From an uncultured Aquimarina sp. (GTDB lineage Bacteria > Bacteroidota > Bacteroidia > Flavobacteriales > Flavobacteriaceae): a DNA stretch of 13,304 nucleotides. The stretch spans positions 1 through 13,304 of the forward strand of contig CALGNG010000216.1 in the NCBI GenBank assembly GCA_937958735.1, given 5' to 3'. Both the position numbers and the translations under genes were made by a program. Below the pieces are notes generated by a model. It was given only the letters and a program-made list of their open reading frames with translations, searched no databases and was not told the DNA's origin. Shown here piece after piece: positions 7,082-13,304 of this stretch; the stretch's first letter is position 1, and each line of letters opens with the position of its first letter.

Positions 7082-7083
7082 AT

Positions 7084-7782
7084 ATGCGTTCTTTTAAAAG
7101 TTTACTGTATTTATTACCATTATGGCTCTCTTCTTGCCAAGATAACAAATCTACCTCGCATACCGAAACCTCTAAAACAAAGACTCCAATAGTAAAGGAA
7201 CTAAAAGCCACTACTAAGGAAAAAAAAAGAACCCCACCAATTACAGACAAAACACTGCATAAATTTTATCAAGTTTATGGTCCCGAAAATCCAGAACGTA
7301 AAATTCGTATTAACACAGACTTAGGTGCTATTGATATTGAACTATTTGAAGACACCCCTCTACATAGAGCCAATTTTATACATATTATAAAACGCGGCTT
7401 TTTAAACGAAACTTGTTTTTATAGAGTTTCTAAAGATTTTGTTATCCAAGGAGGAAATAGTGATAGCTTTAAAATGGCTAGAATTAAAAAAGGTATAGGA
7501 GAATTTACACTTCCGTCGGAATTTCGCAATCATCACAAACATACCTACGGAGCGGTGGCTATGGCTCGCATCTGGAAAAACAATCCCAATCGCAGGTCTA
7601 ACCCTTATGAGTTTTATATAATTGTAAATCCAAAAGGGTCTCCCCATTTAGATGGTGAACACACTGTAATAGGCAGAGTTATTAAAGGTATGGATGTAGC
7701 TAATAACATTAATAAAGTCGAAGTAGACAAAAGCGAATGGCCTAAAAAAGATGTTTATATGACTGTGGATATTTTAGATTAA
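7084..7782 (+). CDS. Cyclophilin-type peptidyl-prolyl isomerase, lipoprotein
   Basis: A 232-residue envelope protein that should catalyse cis/trans isomerisation of Xaa-Pro bonds. The N-terminus (MRSFKSLLYLLPLWLSSC) is a lipoprotein signal with lipobox LSSC and lipidated Cys18. A Lys/Thr-rich linker (about 20-70) is followed by the cyclophilin domain (about 74-232). Arg114, Phe119 and Gln122 (FYRVSKDFVIQGG) have the same spacing as human CypA Arg55, Phe60 and Gln63. Later motifs are YGAVAMAR (155-162), YEFYIIV and LDGEHTVIGRV (189-199). A longer frame starts at 6958, but it runs antisense through the Nudix gene and would bury the lipobox, so 7084 is the start. It is convergent with the DUF2853 gene. 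Confidence 0.92.
   Translation: MRSFKSLLYLLPLWLSSCQDNKSTSHTETSKTKTPIVKELKATTKEKKRTPPITDKTLHKFYQVYGPENPERKIRINTDLGAIDIELFEDTPLHRANFIHIIKRGFLNETCFYRVSKDFVIQGGNSDSFKMARIKKGIGEFTLPSEFRNHHKHTYGAVAMARIWKNNPNRRSNPYEFYIIVNPKGSPHLDGEHTVIGRVIKGMDVANNINKVEVDKSEWPKKDVYMTVDILD
7146..7153 (-). promoter_or_regulatory. Possible -7 box for the Nudix-led cluster
   Basis: On the minus strand this reads TAGATTTG, an exact TAnnTTTG match, 64 bases before the Nudix ATG and inside the lipoprotein coding region. A TTTG lies 24 bases further upstream, slightly beyond normal spacing. It is offered because the 2-base gap between the genes cannot hold a promoter. Confidence 0.22.
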
Positions 7783-7788
7783 TTAAAA

Positions 7789-7826
7789 AAGGCTCCTATA
7801 TTAACACAGAAGCCTTGCTATATTTT
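7789..7826 (+). terminator. Weak hairpin between the convergent lipoprotein and DUF2853 genes
   Basis: AAGGCT (7789-7794) pairs with AGCCTT (7811-7816) around a 16-base loop, followed by the T-rich GCTATATTTTAA. The stem is short and the loop long, so it is a weak candidate. No better terminator is visible in 7783-7839. Confidence 0.3.
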
Positions 7827-7839
7827 AATCTAAAAGAGA

Positions 7840-8184
7840 TTATTTATTATAAACGGCTTCTTTCTTGAAGTGTTTAGTAAGCAAATAATATACCACTGCT
7901 CTATATTTAGATCTATTAGACTTACCATATTTTGTCATTACAGACTCTATAGCTCCATCCAAATCGTCACTAGCAGATAATCCTAGTTTTTTAATTAAGA
8001 AATTATTTTTTACAGTTTCTAATTCTTTTTCACTTGACCCAGAAACTGTAGAAGCATCTTTCCCATATATAGCAGGACCACACCCAATAGTTACCTTTGT
8101 TAATAAATCAAGATCTGCAGTTTCTCCTATTTTTTCTTTGATATCTGCTGCGTATTTCGTAATTAATTCGTCTCTCTTACTCAT
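7840..8184 (-). CDS. DUF2853 family protein
   Basis: A 114-residue cytosolic protein without signal peptide or membrane helix. It is recognisable as DUF2853 by the opening MSKRDELITKYAADIKEK, the core LLTKVTIGCGPAIYGKDAST (28-46), ETVKNNFLIKKLGL (56-69) and the C-terminal YGKSNRSKYRAVVYYLLTKHF (86-106). It is helical and highly charged; no function is established for the family. It is encoded 73 bases downstream of menD on the same strand with no clear terminator between, so it may be read through from the menaquinone genes. A weak promoter of its own also seems possible. I see no residue pattern pointing to a menaquinone reaction. Confidence 0.9.
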   Translation of the reverse strand: MSKRDELITKYAADIKEKIGETADLDLLTKVTIGCGPAIYGKDASTVSGSSEKELETVKNNFLIKKLGLSASDDLDGAIESVMTKYGKSNRSKYRAVVYYLLTKHFKKEAVYNK

Positions 8185-8209
8185 GTTAATTAAGGTTAAG
8201 CGGTTTATG

Positions 8210-8237
8210 ATAATGTAACTTGCTACTAATTAACAAA
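8210..8237 (-). promoter_or_regulatory. Possible DUF2853 promoter
   Basis: On the minus strand, TTTG (8237-8234), a 16-base spacer and TACATTAT (8217-8210) resemble TTTG / TAnnTTTG with two mismatches in the -7 box. The -7 box lies 25 bases before the ATG at 8184. Confidence 0.25.
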
Positions 8238-8257
8238 AAAACTACCCTAAACCATAA

Positions 8258-9931
8258 TTAAATCTTAATTTTTTCGAAATATTCTAGAAGAATTGTATCA
8301 TTTATCCGTCTAGGTGTATGAATTTCTAAAATACTGGGTTTTTTATTTTTTAAAAATCGATTTAATTTTTTTTCAAAATTTATTTCTTCTCCAAAGAAAT
8401 AGTCAAAATTAAACATATTAGCTAAGTTACTGGCTTTCAGTGAATGAGTTGTTTCTAGAAAAGTTTCAAAGTACGTAGCAGATTTATCTCCTGGCAAAAT
8501 CCTAAAAATTCCTCCTCCGTCGTTATTAATTACAATTATTTTAAAATTCTCTGGTATATAGTTATTCCATAAAGCATTACTATCATAAAAAAAACTTAAA
8601 TCTCCTGTTATTAGAATAGTTGGCTTTTTTTGTATTAACGAAGCTCCAATAGCCGTACTAGTACTCCCATCTATACCACTAGTCCCTCTATTACAAAAAA
8701 CCTCTACCGTTTTAGGAATAGAAAATAGTTGAGTATAACGAATCGTAGAACTATTACTTAGCTGTAAGTGTATATCTTGAGGCATCGCCTTTATAATACG
8801 ATCGAATACCAAAAGGTCGGAGTAAGGTATTTCTGATAGGTATTTGTGGTGTCCTTTCTCTAAATTATTATGATAATTAATCCAATAAGGCTGGTAGTCT
8901 GCCGATGTAATTTCTGACAGTTTTAATAGTTCTTTAAAAAAACTATTAGGATTTACTTTATAATGATCTTCTAGACAACCAAAAGTATTATAGGCTGTTT
9001 TTAAAGAAATATGCACGTGTTTTTTAGGTTGAAACTCCCTTAGGAAAAACTTTATTTTTTTAGAAACAATAAGTCCTCCAAAAGTTAATAATAACTCTGG
9101 CTGCAATGCTTCTTTTTCTGTTATAGTTAGCTCTGCTATAAGCCTATCTATATTAGAAATAATTCTTTTATGATGAAGGTTTGATGTGGTTTCTGTAAAA
9201 ATTAACACACTAGGATCTAATAACAACTCTTCCAATACTTTTTCCTCTATAATATTGGGTAGCAATACTCCTACTAGAATCAACGTTCTCTTACTTGTAT
9301 TCCATAAAGTAGTAAAACCCGAATCTAAAGTAACCTGTTCTTCTGTTTTTTCTAATTTATTTACCCAACTAGGGGATATATTTTTAATAGTCGTGTTGTA
9401 TAAAGGCTCATACAATGGAATATTAATATGTATAGGGCCTTCTTCTATACTAGCAACCTGCAATGCTTTTTGTAATAAAGTTTCGTTTTTGGCGTGTAAT
9501 ACTTCAGAATACTCTAATCTATTTTTAAGATTTGCATCAAAACAACTATGATTTTTAAAAACATGCTCTTGCCTTATTGTTTGCCCGTCTCCAATATCTA
9601 TAAATTCTTTGGGACGATCTGCACTTAAAACTACTAACGGTATATTACTATAAAACGCTTCCGATACAGCAGGGTAATAGTTTAATAAGGCACTACCAGA
9701 AGTACAAACTACCGCTACAGGCTGCTTTATTTGTTGTGCTATTCCTAATGCGAAAAAAGCGGCACAACGCTCGTCTACAATACTATAACAGGTAAAAAAG
9801 GAATCGTTACTAAAACTTAATGTTAATGGTGCATTCCTGGAACCAGGAGAAATAACTATATGCTTTAAATTATAAGCTTTACAATTGGCTATTATTTGCT
9901 GAACGATGGGTATGTCTGAGACTAGATTCAT
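8258..9931 (-). CDS. menD: MenD, SEPHCHC synthase
   Basis: A 557-residue ThDP-dependent cytosolic enzyme of normal family length. It adds a succinic semialdehyde unit from 2-oxoglutarate to isochorismate, giving SEPHCHC, in menaquinone synthesis. N-terminal Pyr domain: SPGSRNAPL (29-36 region), VDERCAAFFALG with the ThDP-activating Glu54, CTSGSALLNYYPAVSEA (76-92), SADRP (103-107) and DGQTIRQ (115-121). C-terminal PP domain: CNRGTSGIDG (413-422) and the Mg-ThDP motif GDLSFFYDSNALW (443-455) with NNDGGGIF (469-476). The start at ATG 9931 places the first motif at the expected distance. It follows isochorismate synthase by 55 bases that contain an inverted repeat. Together with menI and isochorismate synthase it forms a menaquinone block. 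Confidence 0.96.
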   Translation of the reverse strand: MNLVSDIPIVQQIIANCKAYNLKHIVISPGSRNAPLTLSFSNDSFFTCYSIVDERCAAFFALGIAQQIKQPVAVVCTSGSALLNYYPAVSEAFYSNIPLVVLSADRPKEFIDIGDGQTIRQEHVFKNHSCFDANLKNRLEYSEVLHAKNETLLQKALQVASIEEGPIHINIPLYEPLYNTTIKNISPSWVNKLEKTEEQVTLDSGFTTLWNTSKRTLILVGVLLPNIIEEKVLEELLLDPSVLIFTETTSNLHHKRIISNIDRLIAELTITEKEALQPELLLTFGGLIVSKKIKFFLREFQPKKHVHISLKTAYNTFGCLEDHYKVNPNSFFKELLKLSEITSADYQPYWINYHNNLEKGHHKYLSEIPYSDLLVFDRIIKAMPQDIHLQLSNSSTIRYTQLFSIPKTVEVFCNRGTSGIDGSTSTAIGASLIQKKPTILITGDLSFFYDSNALWNNYIPENFKIIVINNDGGGIFRILPGDKSATYFETFLETTHSLKASNLANMFNFDYFFGEEINFEKKLNRFLKNKKPSILEIHTPRRINDTILLEYFEKIKI

Positions 9932-9934
9932 AGA

Positions 9935-9981
9935 GAATTCAAAAATACAATTGCCGTTGAAGCAATACTATTTTTTGAATC
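9935..9981 (-). repeat. Imperfect inverted repeat between isochorismate synthase and menD
   Basis: Arms 9935-9954 (GAATTCAAAAATACAATTGC) and 9962-9981 are inverted copies with a few mismatches and one bulged base, around a 7-base loop. The repeat fills almost the whole 55-base gap. In the direction of transcription it is not followed by a T tract, so it does not look like a terminator; it could be an RNA processing or translation-control hairpin, or an operator. Confidence 0.45.
9940..9947 (-). promoter_or_regulatory. Possible -7 box directly before menD
   Basis: The minus strand reads TATTTTTG, an exact TAnnTTTG match, ending only 8 bases before the menD ATG; a TTG lies 15 bases upstream. 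If used it would give a near-leaderless menD transcript. It also forms part of the inverted repeat, so the match may be incidental. Confidence 0.25.
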
Positions 9982-9986
9982 AAAAT

Positions 9987-11039
9987 TTATAAAATTTGCT
10001 TCATTATTTGCGATTTATTTACGGTCTCTTCCCATTCTGCTTCTGGATTAGATTGTGTAGTAATTCCGCCTCCAACATAAATTTTTAATGTCTCATTATT
10101 TATTTCCATACAACGCAAATTTACAAATAAGCTAGTATCCCCCAAAGGGTCTACCACTCCTAAATACCCTGTATAGTAGTTACGGTTATAGCCTTCGTTA
10201 TCTAAAATAAATTGTTGCGCTTTTAACTTAGGCAAACCACACACTGCTGGAGTAGGGTGTAATACGTTAATAAGCGATTGTAAGGCATTCGCAGATTCTA
10301 ATATACCTCTAATATCGGTTCTTAGATGTAATAGACTTCCTGCCTTTTGTGTTTGTGTTTGTCCTACACTAATGTTAGTAGTAATGGTTTTTAGTTCTTC
10401 TAAAATACTATCTACTACATATTGTTGCTCTTCTTTTTCCTTATTACCCCATTCTACATTTACAGTATTAGTATAAGGTTGTGTGCCGGCCAATGCCATG
10501 GTTTCGAAACTAGCCTGTTCCAGTTTTATTAGAGTCTCTGGTGTAGCTCCCAACCACATCCCTATTTGGGGGTGATACCAACAATAACAAAAGGTATTAG
10601 GATATCTGCTATACATACGTTGGAAGTATAGTAAAGGATCTGTTTGCTTTATTAATATCTCTTCTATCCTGGATAATACTACTTTTTGGAGTTCCCCGTC
10701 CTCTAAAGCTCCTAATGCTTTATCTATTATGGTAAGATGTGCTTTTTTAGAATCTAAGCTTTTAGTTCCTTCTTTTTGGGATCCTATTAATATAAGGTCG
10801 TCTTCAAAATAGGCTTCAATTTTTTCTGCTTTATGTTCCGAAAACCAAATTACTGGCTGTTTACCTGTAATAAAAGGAGCTAAGACAAACCCAGGAATGT
10901 TATAATCTACCTTCTCTATCGCTTCCGATTTTTGTAATTGCGCTACTAATCTATTAGAATTCGGTTTTGTATAAACGACAAAAGGTTTCTTGTTTTTCCA
11001 ATGCTGGTTTATGTTAGAAAAAAAATCTTGTAATACCAT
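9987..11039 (-). CDS. menF: Isochorismate synthase (MenF/EntC family chorismate-binding enzyme)
   Basis: A 350-residue enzyme of the chorismate-binding fold, shorter at the N-terminus than E. coli MenF as is common in Bacteroidota. It converts chorismate to isochorismate. KVVLSR (119-124) gives Lys119, matching the water-activating Lys, and GATPETL (164-170) gives Glu168 at the spacing of the general acid in EntC. Further motifs are AGTQPY (184-189), LHLRTDIRG (237-245), LHPTPAVCG (260-268), GYLG (291-294) and the C-terminal GGGITTQSNPEAEWEET (323-339), whose acidic residues bind Mg2+. Siderophore or anthranilate roles are the alternatives, but the direct menI and menD neighbours favour menaquinone. 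Its ATG directly abuts the menI stop TAG with no spacer. Confidence 0.92.
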   Translation of the reverse strand: MVLQDFFSNINQHWKNKKPFVVYTKPNSNRLVAQLQKSEAIEKVDYNIPGFVLAPFITGKQPVIWFSEHKAEKIEAYFEDDLILIGSQKEGTKSLDSKKAHLTIIDKALGALEDGELQKVVLSRIEEILIKQTDPLLYFQRMYSRYPNTFCYCWYHPQIGMWLGATPETLIKLEQASFETMALAGTQPYTNTVNVEWGNKEKEEQQYVVDSILEELKTITTNISVGQTQTQKAGSLLHLRTDIRGILESANALQSLINVLHPTPAVCGLPKLKAQQFILDNEGYNRNYYTGYLGVVDPLGDTSLFVNLRCMEINNETLKIYVGGGITTQSNPEAEWEETVNKSQIMKQIL

Positions 11040-11465
11040 CTATTTCTTAGGAAGTGAGATCGTTGATAGTTTTACAACCGAAATTAGGTTTTGATCCTCG
11101 TCGGTAATTCTAATATCCCAAAGCTGTGTGGTTCTTCCTTTATGGAGTGGTTGCGCCTTGGCGTATACAAAACCTTTTTTTACAGACTTTACATGGTTTG
11201 CACTAATTTCTATACCGCGAATCATAAATTTTTTATAGTCTATAAACATATACGAAGCCAAACTGCCTACAGATTCTGCCAAAGCAACCATAGCCCCTCC
11301 GTGTAACACACCCTCTGGCTGAAATACTTTAGGTCCCACAGGCATTTTTGCCGTTACAAAATCTTCCCCAATATCCACAAAACTAATCTCTAAAGTCTCC
11401 ATAAGAGTATTAGGACATAAGGCATTGCATTGGGCTAATTTTTCTTGTTTTTCTGCTTCGGTCAT
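11040..11465 (-). CDS. menI: Hot-dog thioesterase, probable DHNA-CoA thioesterase (MenI-like)
   Basis: A 141-residue single hot-dog domain of the PaaI/YdiI type. The sequence QPEGVLHGGAMVALAES (49-65) supplies Gln49, His55 and Glu64, the same set and spacing as Gln48, His54 and Glu63 of E. coli YdiI. GIEISANHVKSVKKGFVYA (84-102) and PLHKGRTTQLWDIRI (106-120) also resemble YdiI. YdiI-type enzymes hydrolyse 1,4-dihydroxy-2-naphthoyl-CoA, a late menaquinone step. Location directly upstream of isochorismate synthase and menD strongly supports this substrate, although related enzymes hydrolyse phenylacetyl-CoA or other acyl-CoAs. It is the first gene of the block and begins 12 bases from a near-perfect palindrome. 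Confidence 0.87.
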   Translation of the reverse strand: MTEAEKQEKLAQCNALCPNTLMETLEISFVDIGEDFVTAKMPVGPKVFQPEGVLHGGAMVALAESVGSLASYMFIDYKKFMIRGIEISANHVKSVKKGFVYAKAQPLHKGRTTQLWDIRITDEDQNLISVVKLSTISLPKK

Positions 11466-11476
11466 CCTGTATTTTT

Positions 11477-11496
11477 GAATCGTAAATTTACAATTC
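11477..11496. promoter_or_regulatory. Near-perfect 20-base palindrome between menI and the alpha/beta hydrolase
   Basis: GAATCGTAAATTTACAATTC is self-complementary at nine of its ten base pairs; only the C11481/A11492 pair fails. It sits 11 bases upstream of the menI ATG and 66 bases before the divergent hydrolase start, a position suited to a dimeric repressor or activator. The symmetry is seen; the operator role is inferred. Confidence 0.45.
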
Positions 11497-11516
11497 TAAT
11501 ACTCTATTTAAAAATA

Positions 11517-11547
11517 TTCGTTACAATTAAAATAGTATTTACCTTTA
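11517..11547 (+). promoter_or_regulatory. Possible promoter of the alpha/beta hydrolase gene
   Basis: TTCG (11517-11520), a 19-base spacer and TACCTTTA (11540-11547) match the TTTG-N19-TAnnTTTG pattern with one mismatch in each box. The -7 box lies 15 bases before the TTG start. A second exact -7 box, TATTTTTG at 11470-11477 with a TTG 22 bases upstream, is an alternative. Confidence 0.35.
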
Positions 11548-11562
11548 CCTAAAAATTCAATT

Positions 11563-12192
11563 TTGGAAAAGTCTATTACCTATACTACTATTAATACTTA
11601 CGATACTTTAAATAGTTTTACTCCTAAGACAAAAAATGTATGGTTGGTGTTTCACGGTATTGGCTATTTAAGCCGTTTTTTTATAAGACATTTTTCTAAT
11701 TTACCTCCTCTAGAAAATTACATTATTTGCCCACAAGCACCTTCCAAGTATTACAAAGATGCATCTTATAAACGCGTAGGTGCTTCATGGTTAACTAAAG
11801 AGCACACTATACCAGAAATTGAAAACGTACTAAACTATGTGGATGAAGTAATAAAAAAAGAAGCAATAGATCCTAAAAATGTAAATTTTATAGTATTGGG
11901 CTATTCGCAAGGGGTTAGTATTGCCACTCGATGGTTGGCTTATAGAAAGCATTTTTGCCACAAGCTAATTATGATTTCTGGGGTTTTTCCAAAAGAATTA
12001 GAGTCCGCAAATTTTTCCCACCTTCCTAATCTTAACACGATACATACTGTAGGCATAAAAGATGAAATTTTTGATCCTATAAATATAACGAAACAGGAAA
12101 ACCGCCTTCTAGATTATTTTCCCAATATAGAAATTATAAACCACGGGGGAGGTCATATATTTGAAACCCTTTTATTAGAACGTTACCTCTAA
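11563..12192 (+). CDS. Small alpha/beta hydrolase (phospholipase/carboxylesterase-like)
   Basis: A 209-residue cytosolic serine hydrolase. It has an oxyanion-side motif VFHGIGY (29-35), the nucleophile elbow GYSQG (113-117) with Ser115, a likely acid Asp167 in VGIKDEIF, and the histidine loop GGGHIF (195-200) with His198. The layout resembles the PF02230 carboxylesterase/phospholipase group (YIICPQAPSKYY, then GASWL). The substrate cannot be told. The start is TTG at 11563: there is no ATG until residue 137, and the TTG gives a full first strand (MEKSITYTTI). It is divergent from the menaquinone block with 97 bases between, and its stop is 2 bases from the stop of the convergent gene on its right. 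Confidence 0.85.
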   Translation: MEKSITYTTINTYDTLNSFTPKTKNVWLVFHGIGYLSRFFIRHFSNLPPLENYIICPQAPSKYYKDASYKRVGASWLTKEHTIPEIENVLNYVDEVIKKEAIDPKNVNFIVLGYSQGVSIATRWLAYRKHFCHKLIMISGVFPKELESANFSHLPNLNTIHTVGIKDEIFDPINITKQENRLLDYFPNIEIINHGGGHIFETLLLERYL

Positions 12193-12194
12193 AA

Positions 12195-13304
12195 TTATTC
12201 AGACTTAAGTTGTATTTCTTGTAAACACAAAGAATATGCACTTCCTGTCGGTTGAATATTCTTTAAATACTCTTTATTATTTCGTTTCTTTTCAAACATA
12301 TAATTAGCAGAGTAACACAACCACATTGTTTTACCATCTTTACTTATAAATTTAGAGGGAATATTTACAAAATAGGCCTGTGGACCAAAATCTTTCATGT
12401 AAGTTACCATATTCCATGGTCCCGTTATATGCTTAGACTCTAAAATATAGGTATCGTATTTTTTCCTACTGGTTATAGAATTGTTTCCGCTAGTAATGCA
12501 CATTAAATATTTATCTAAACCTTTTACATAGGTAGTCGTAACAATACCGCAGGTATTATTCCATTTAAAAATAGGTTTTATTTTAGAAAATTTATTAGTC
12601 CATTTTGCTTTTCCTTTTTTATCATAACCGCAAAAATATTCGTATTTAGTAGCATCATTTATATTGGCTATAGAAGGCGTTACTCTGGACATAAAAACAG
12701 CGTCTCCACTATTCCAAGAATTATTAGCGATACGAGGGTTCTTATCTTTATTTAACGATCCATGCCCTACTAGATATGCTTTTCCATCTGGAGAATACTC
12801 CATGTTTTTTCCAAAATCGACAAAATGGGGAGCTCCCATTTTTATAAAAGGGCCTTCTTTACCTTTCTCTAAATCTAATTGATTACGAGAGGGCTCTGGA
12901 AATAATGGCGATGCTGGGGTATGAGGAGATTCTGTCCAAGTAGTTCCATTGTCTTTAGAATATCTAAAACCTACTAAAGGTCCTTGCACATACCATCCAT
13001 ACTTTTTTTTAACTTCTTTGGTTGGCTGATCTATAGTGTACGAACCATAATACCATACTCCATTATAATGTAAGCTTCCGCAAGGGTATCTACCTTGATA
13101 GGGAGCCGCAGTAGAAATGTAGGTTTTGTATTCTTTTATCTCTAAATTCATAGGATCGTCCCCTACTATTTTAGCTTGCCCTCTTTTAGAGTTTTCTCCT
13201 GCTCCAGACCACACTGTTTTCATTTTATTACCTATCGTCCCATCTGTCCAAGGAGAGTACAAGTTACCATCTGCTGCCCAAGTTGGATACCAAGTATCTG
13301 CTTT
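12195..13304 (-). CDS. Beta-propeller glycoside-hydrolase-like protein, N-terminus missing (partial)
   Basis: An open frame of 369 residues that continues past the right edge. In-frame codons upstream of the TTG at 13262 read KADTWYPTWAADGNLYSPWTDG, so 13262 is not the start. Repeated strand blocks with aromatic and Asp/Gly turns (GSLHYNGVWYYGSY; VGFRYSKDNGTTWTES; YSPDGKAYLVGHGS; GDAVFMSRV; YILESKHITGPWNMV; FISKDGKTMWLCYSANY) are typical of five-bladed propeller or sialidase-like folds such as GH43/DUF4185-type proteins. It probably acts on carbohydrate outside the cytoplasm, but any signal peptide is off the window and I cannot assign a family or catalytic residues. No SusCD or other polysaccharide genes are visible here. 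Confidence 0.65.
   Translation of the reverse strand, partial: KADTWYPTWAADGNLYSPWTDGTIGNKMKTVWSGAGENSKRGQAKIVGDDPMNLEIKEYKTYISTAAPYQGRYPCGSLHYNGVWYYGSYTIDQPTKEVKKKYGWYVQGPLVGFRYSKDNGTTWTESPHTPASPLFPEPSRNQLDLEKGKEGPFIKMGAPHFVDFGKNMEYSPDGKAYLVGHGSLNKDKNPRIANNSWNSGDAVFMSRVTPSIANINDATKYEYFCGYDKKGKAKWTNKFSKIKPIFKWNNTCGIVTTTYVKGLDKYLMCITSGNNSITSRKKYDTYILESKHITGPWNMVTYMKDFGPQAYFVNIPSKFISKDGKTMWLCYSANYMFEKKRNNKEYLKNIQPTGSAYSLCLQEIQLKSE

Noticed and set aside
6958..7083. Longer cyclophilin protein starting at 6958
   Set aside because: The extra 42 residues are antisense to the Nudix gene and would place the lipoprotein signal in the middle of the protein.
13260..13262. TTG at 13262 as the start of the propeller gene
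   Set aside because: The frame is open to the window edge and the codons upstream encode a protein-like stretch (KADTWYPTWAADGN), so the gene is truncated by the window.
1..13304. Mobile element, defence island, CRISPR array or RNA gene
   Set aside because: I found no transposase, integrase, restriction or toxin gene, no regularly spaced repeats, and no tRNA or rRNA-like segment on either strand.

Overview
The window is an ordinary-looking piece of chromosome from a member of the Bacteroidota, most likely the family Flavobacteriaceae. The DNA is strongly AT-rich by eye. There are no obvious Shine-Dalgarno sequences ahead of the start codons, several TAnnTTTG-type -7 boxes lie upstream of genes, and signal peptides end in A-Q or G-Q. 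The gene set (DUF1573-YajC, PG_1098-like methyltransferase, DUF2853, menaquinone genes) is typical of flavobacteria. I see no RNA gene, insertion sequence, phage gene, CRISPR array or island boundary, and no gap longer than 115 bases between genes.

Layout. On the + strand, the end of a DUF1573 protein and yajC close with a strong terminator, followed by metF and a second strong terminator that also faces the convergent neighbours. Next is a compact leftward cluster of seven genes (7081 down to 1586): a Nudix hydrolase, a variant PlsC-like acyltransferase, a secreted DUF4159 protein, a SpoU RNA methylase, an AI-2E-type permease, a THUMP-like methyltransferase and an orphan secreted protein. 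Most of these junctions are 19 bases or less, and several overlap. A cyclophilin-type lipoprotein diverges from the Nudix gene with only 2 bases between the two start codons. It meets a leftward DUF2853 gene.

Upstream of DUF2853 is a menaquinone block, also leftward: menI-like thioesterase, then isochorismate synthase, then menD. These three are early and late steps of one pathway: chorismate to isochorismate, isochorismate to SEPHCHC, and hydrolysis of DHNA-CoA. They start beside a near-perfect 20-base palindrome that could be an operator. A small alpha/beta hydrolase with a TTG start diverges from menI and ends 2 bases from a convergent gene for a large beta-propeller, glycosidase-like protein that runs off the right edge.

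I did not find a convincing new defence, mobile or signalling system. The points most worth a second look are the palindrome before menI, the inverted repeat between isochorismate synthase and menD, the 2-base divergent start pair, the acyltransferase with altered catalytic motifs (HX5D and FPQGTT), and the unidentified secreted protein.
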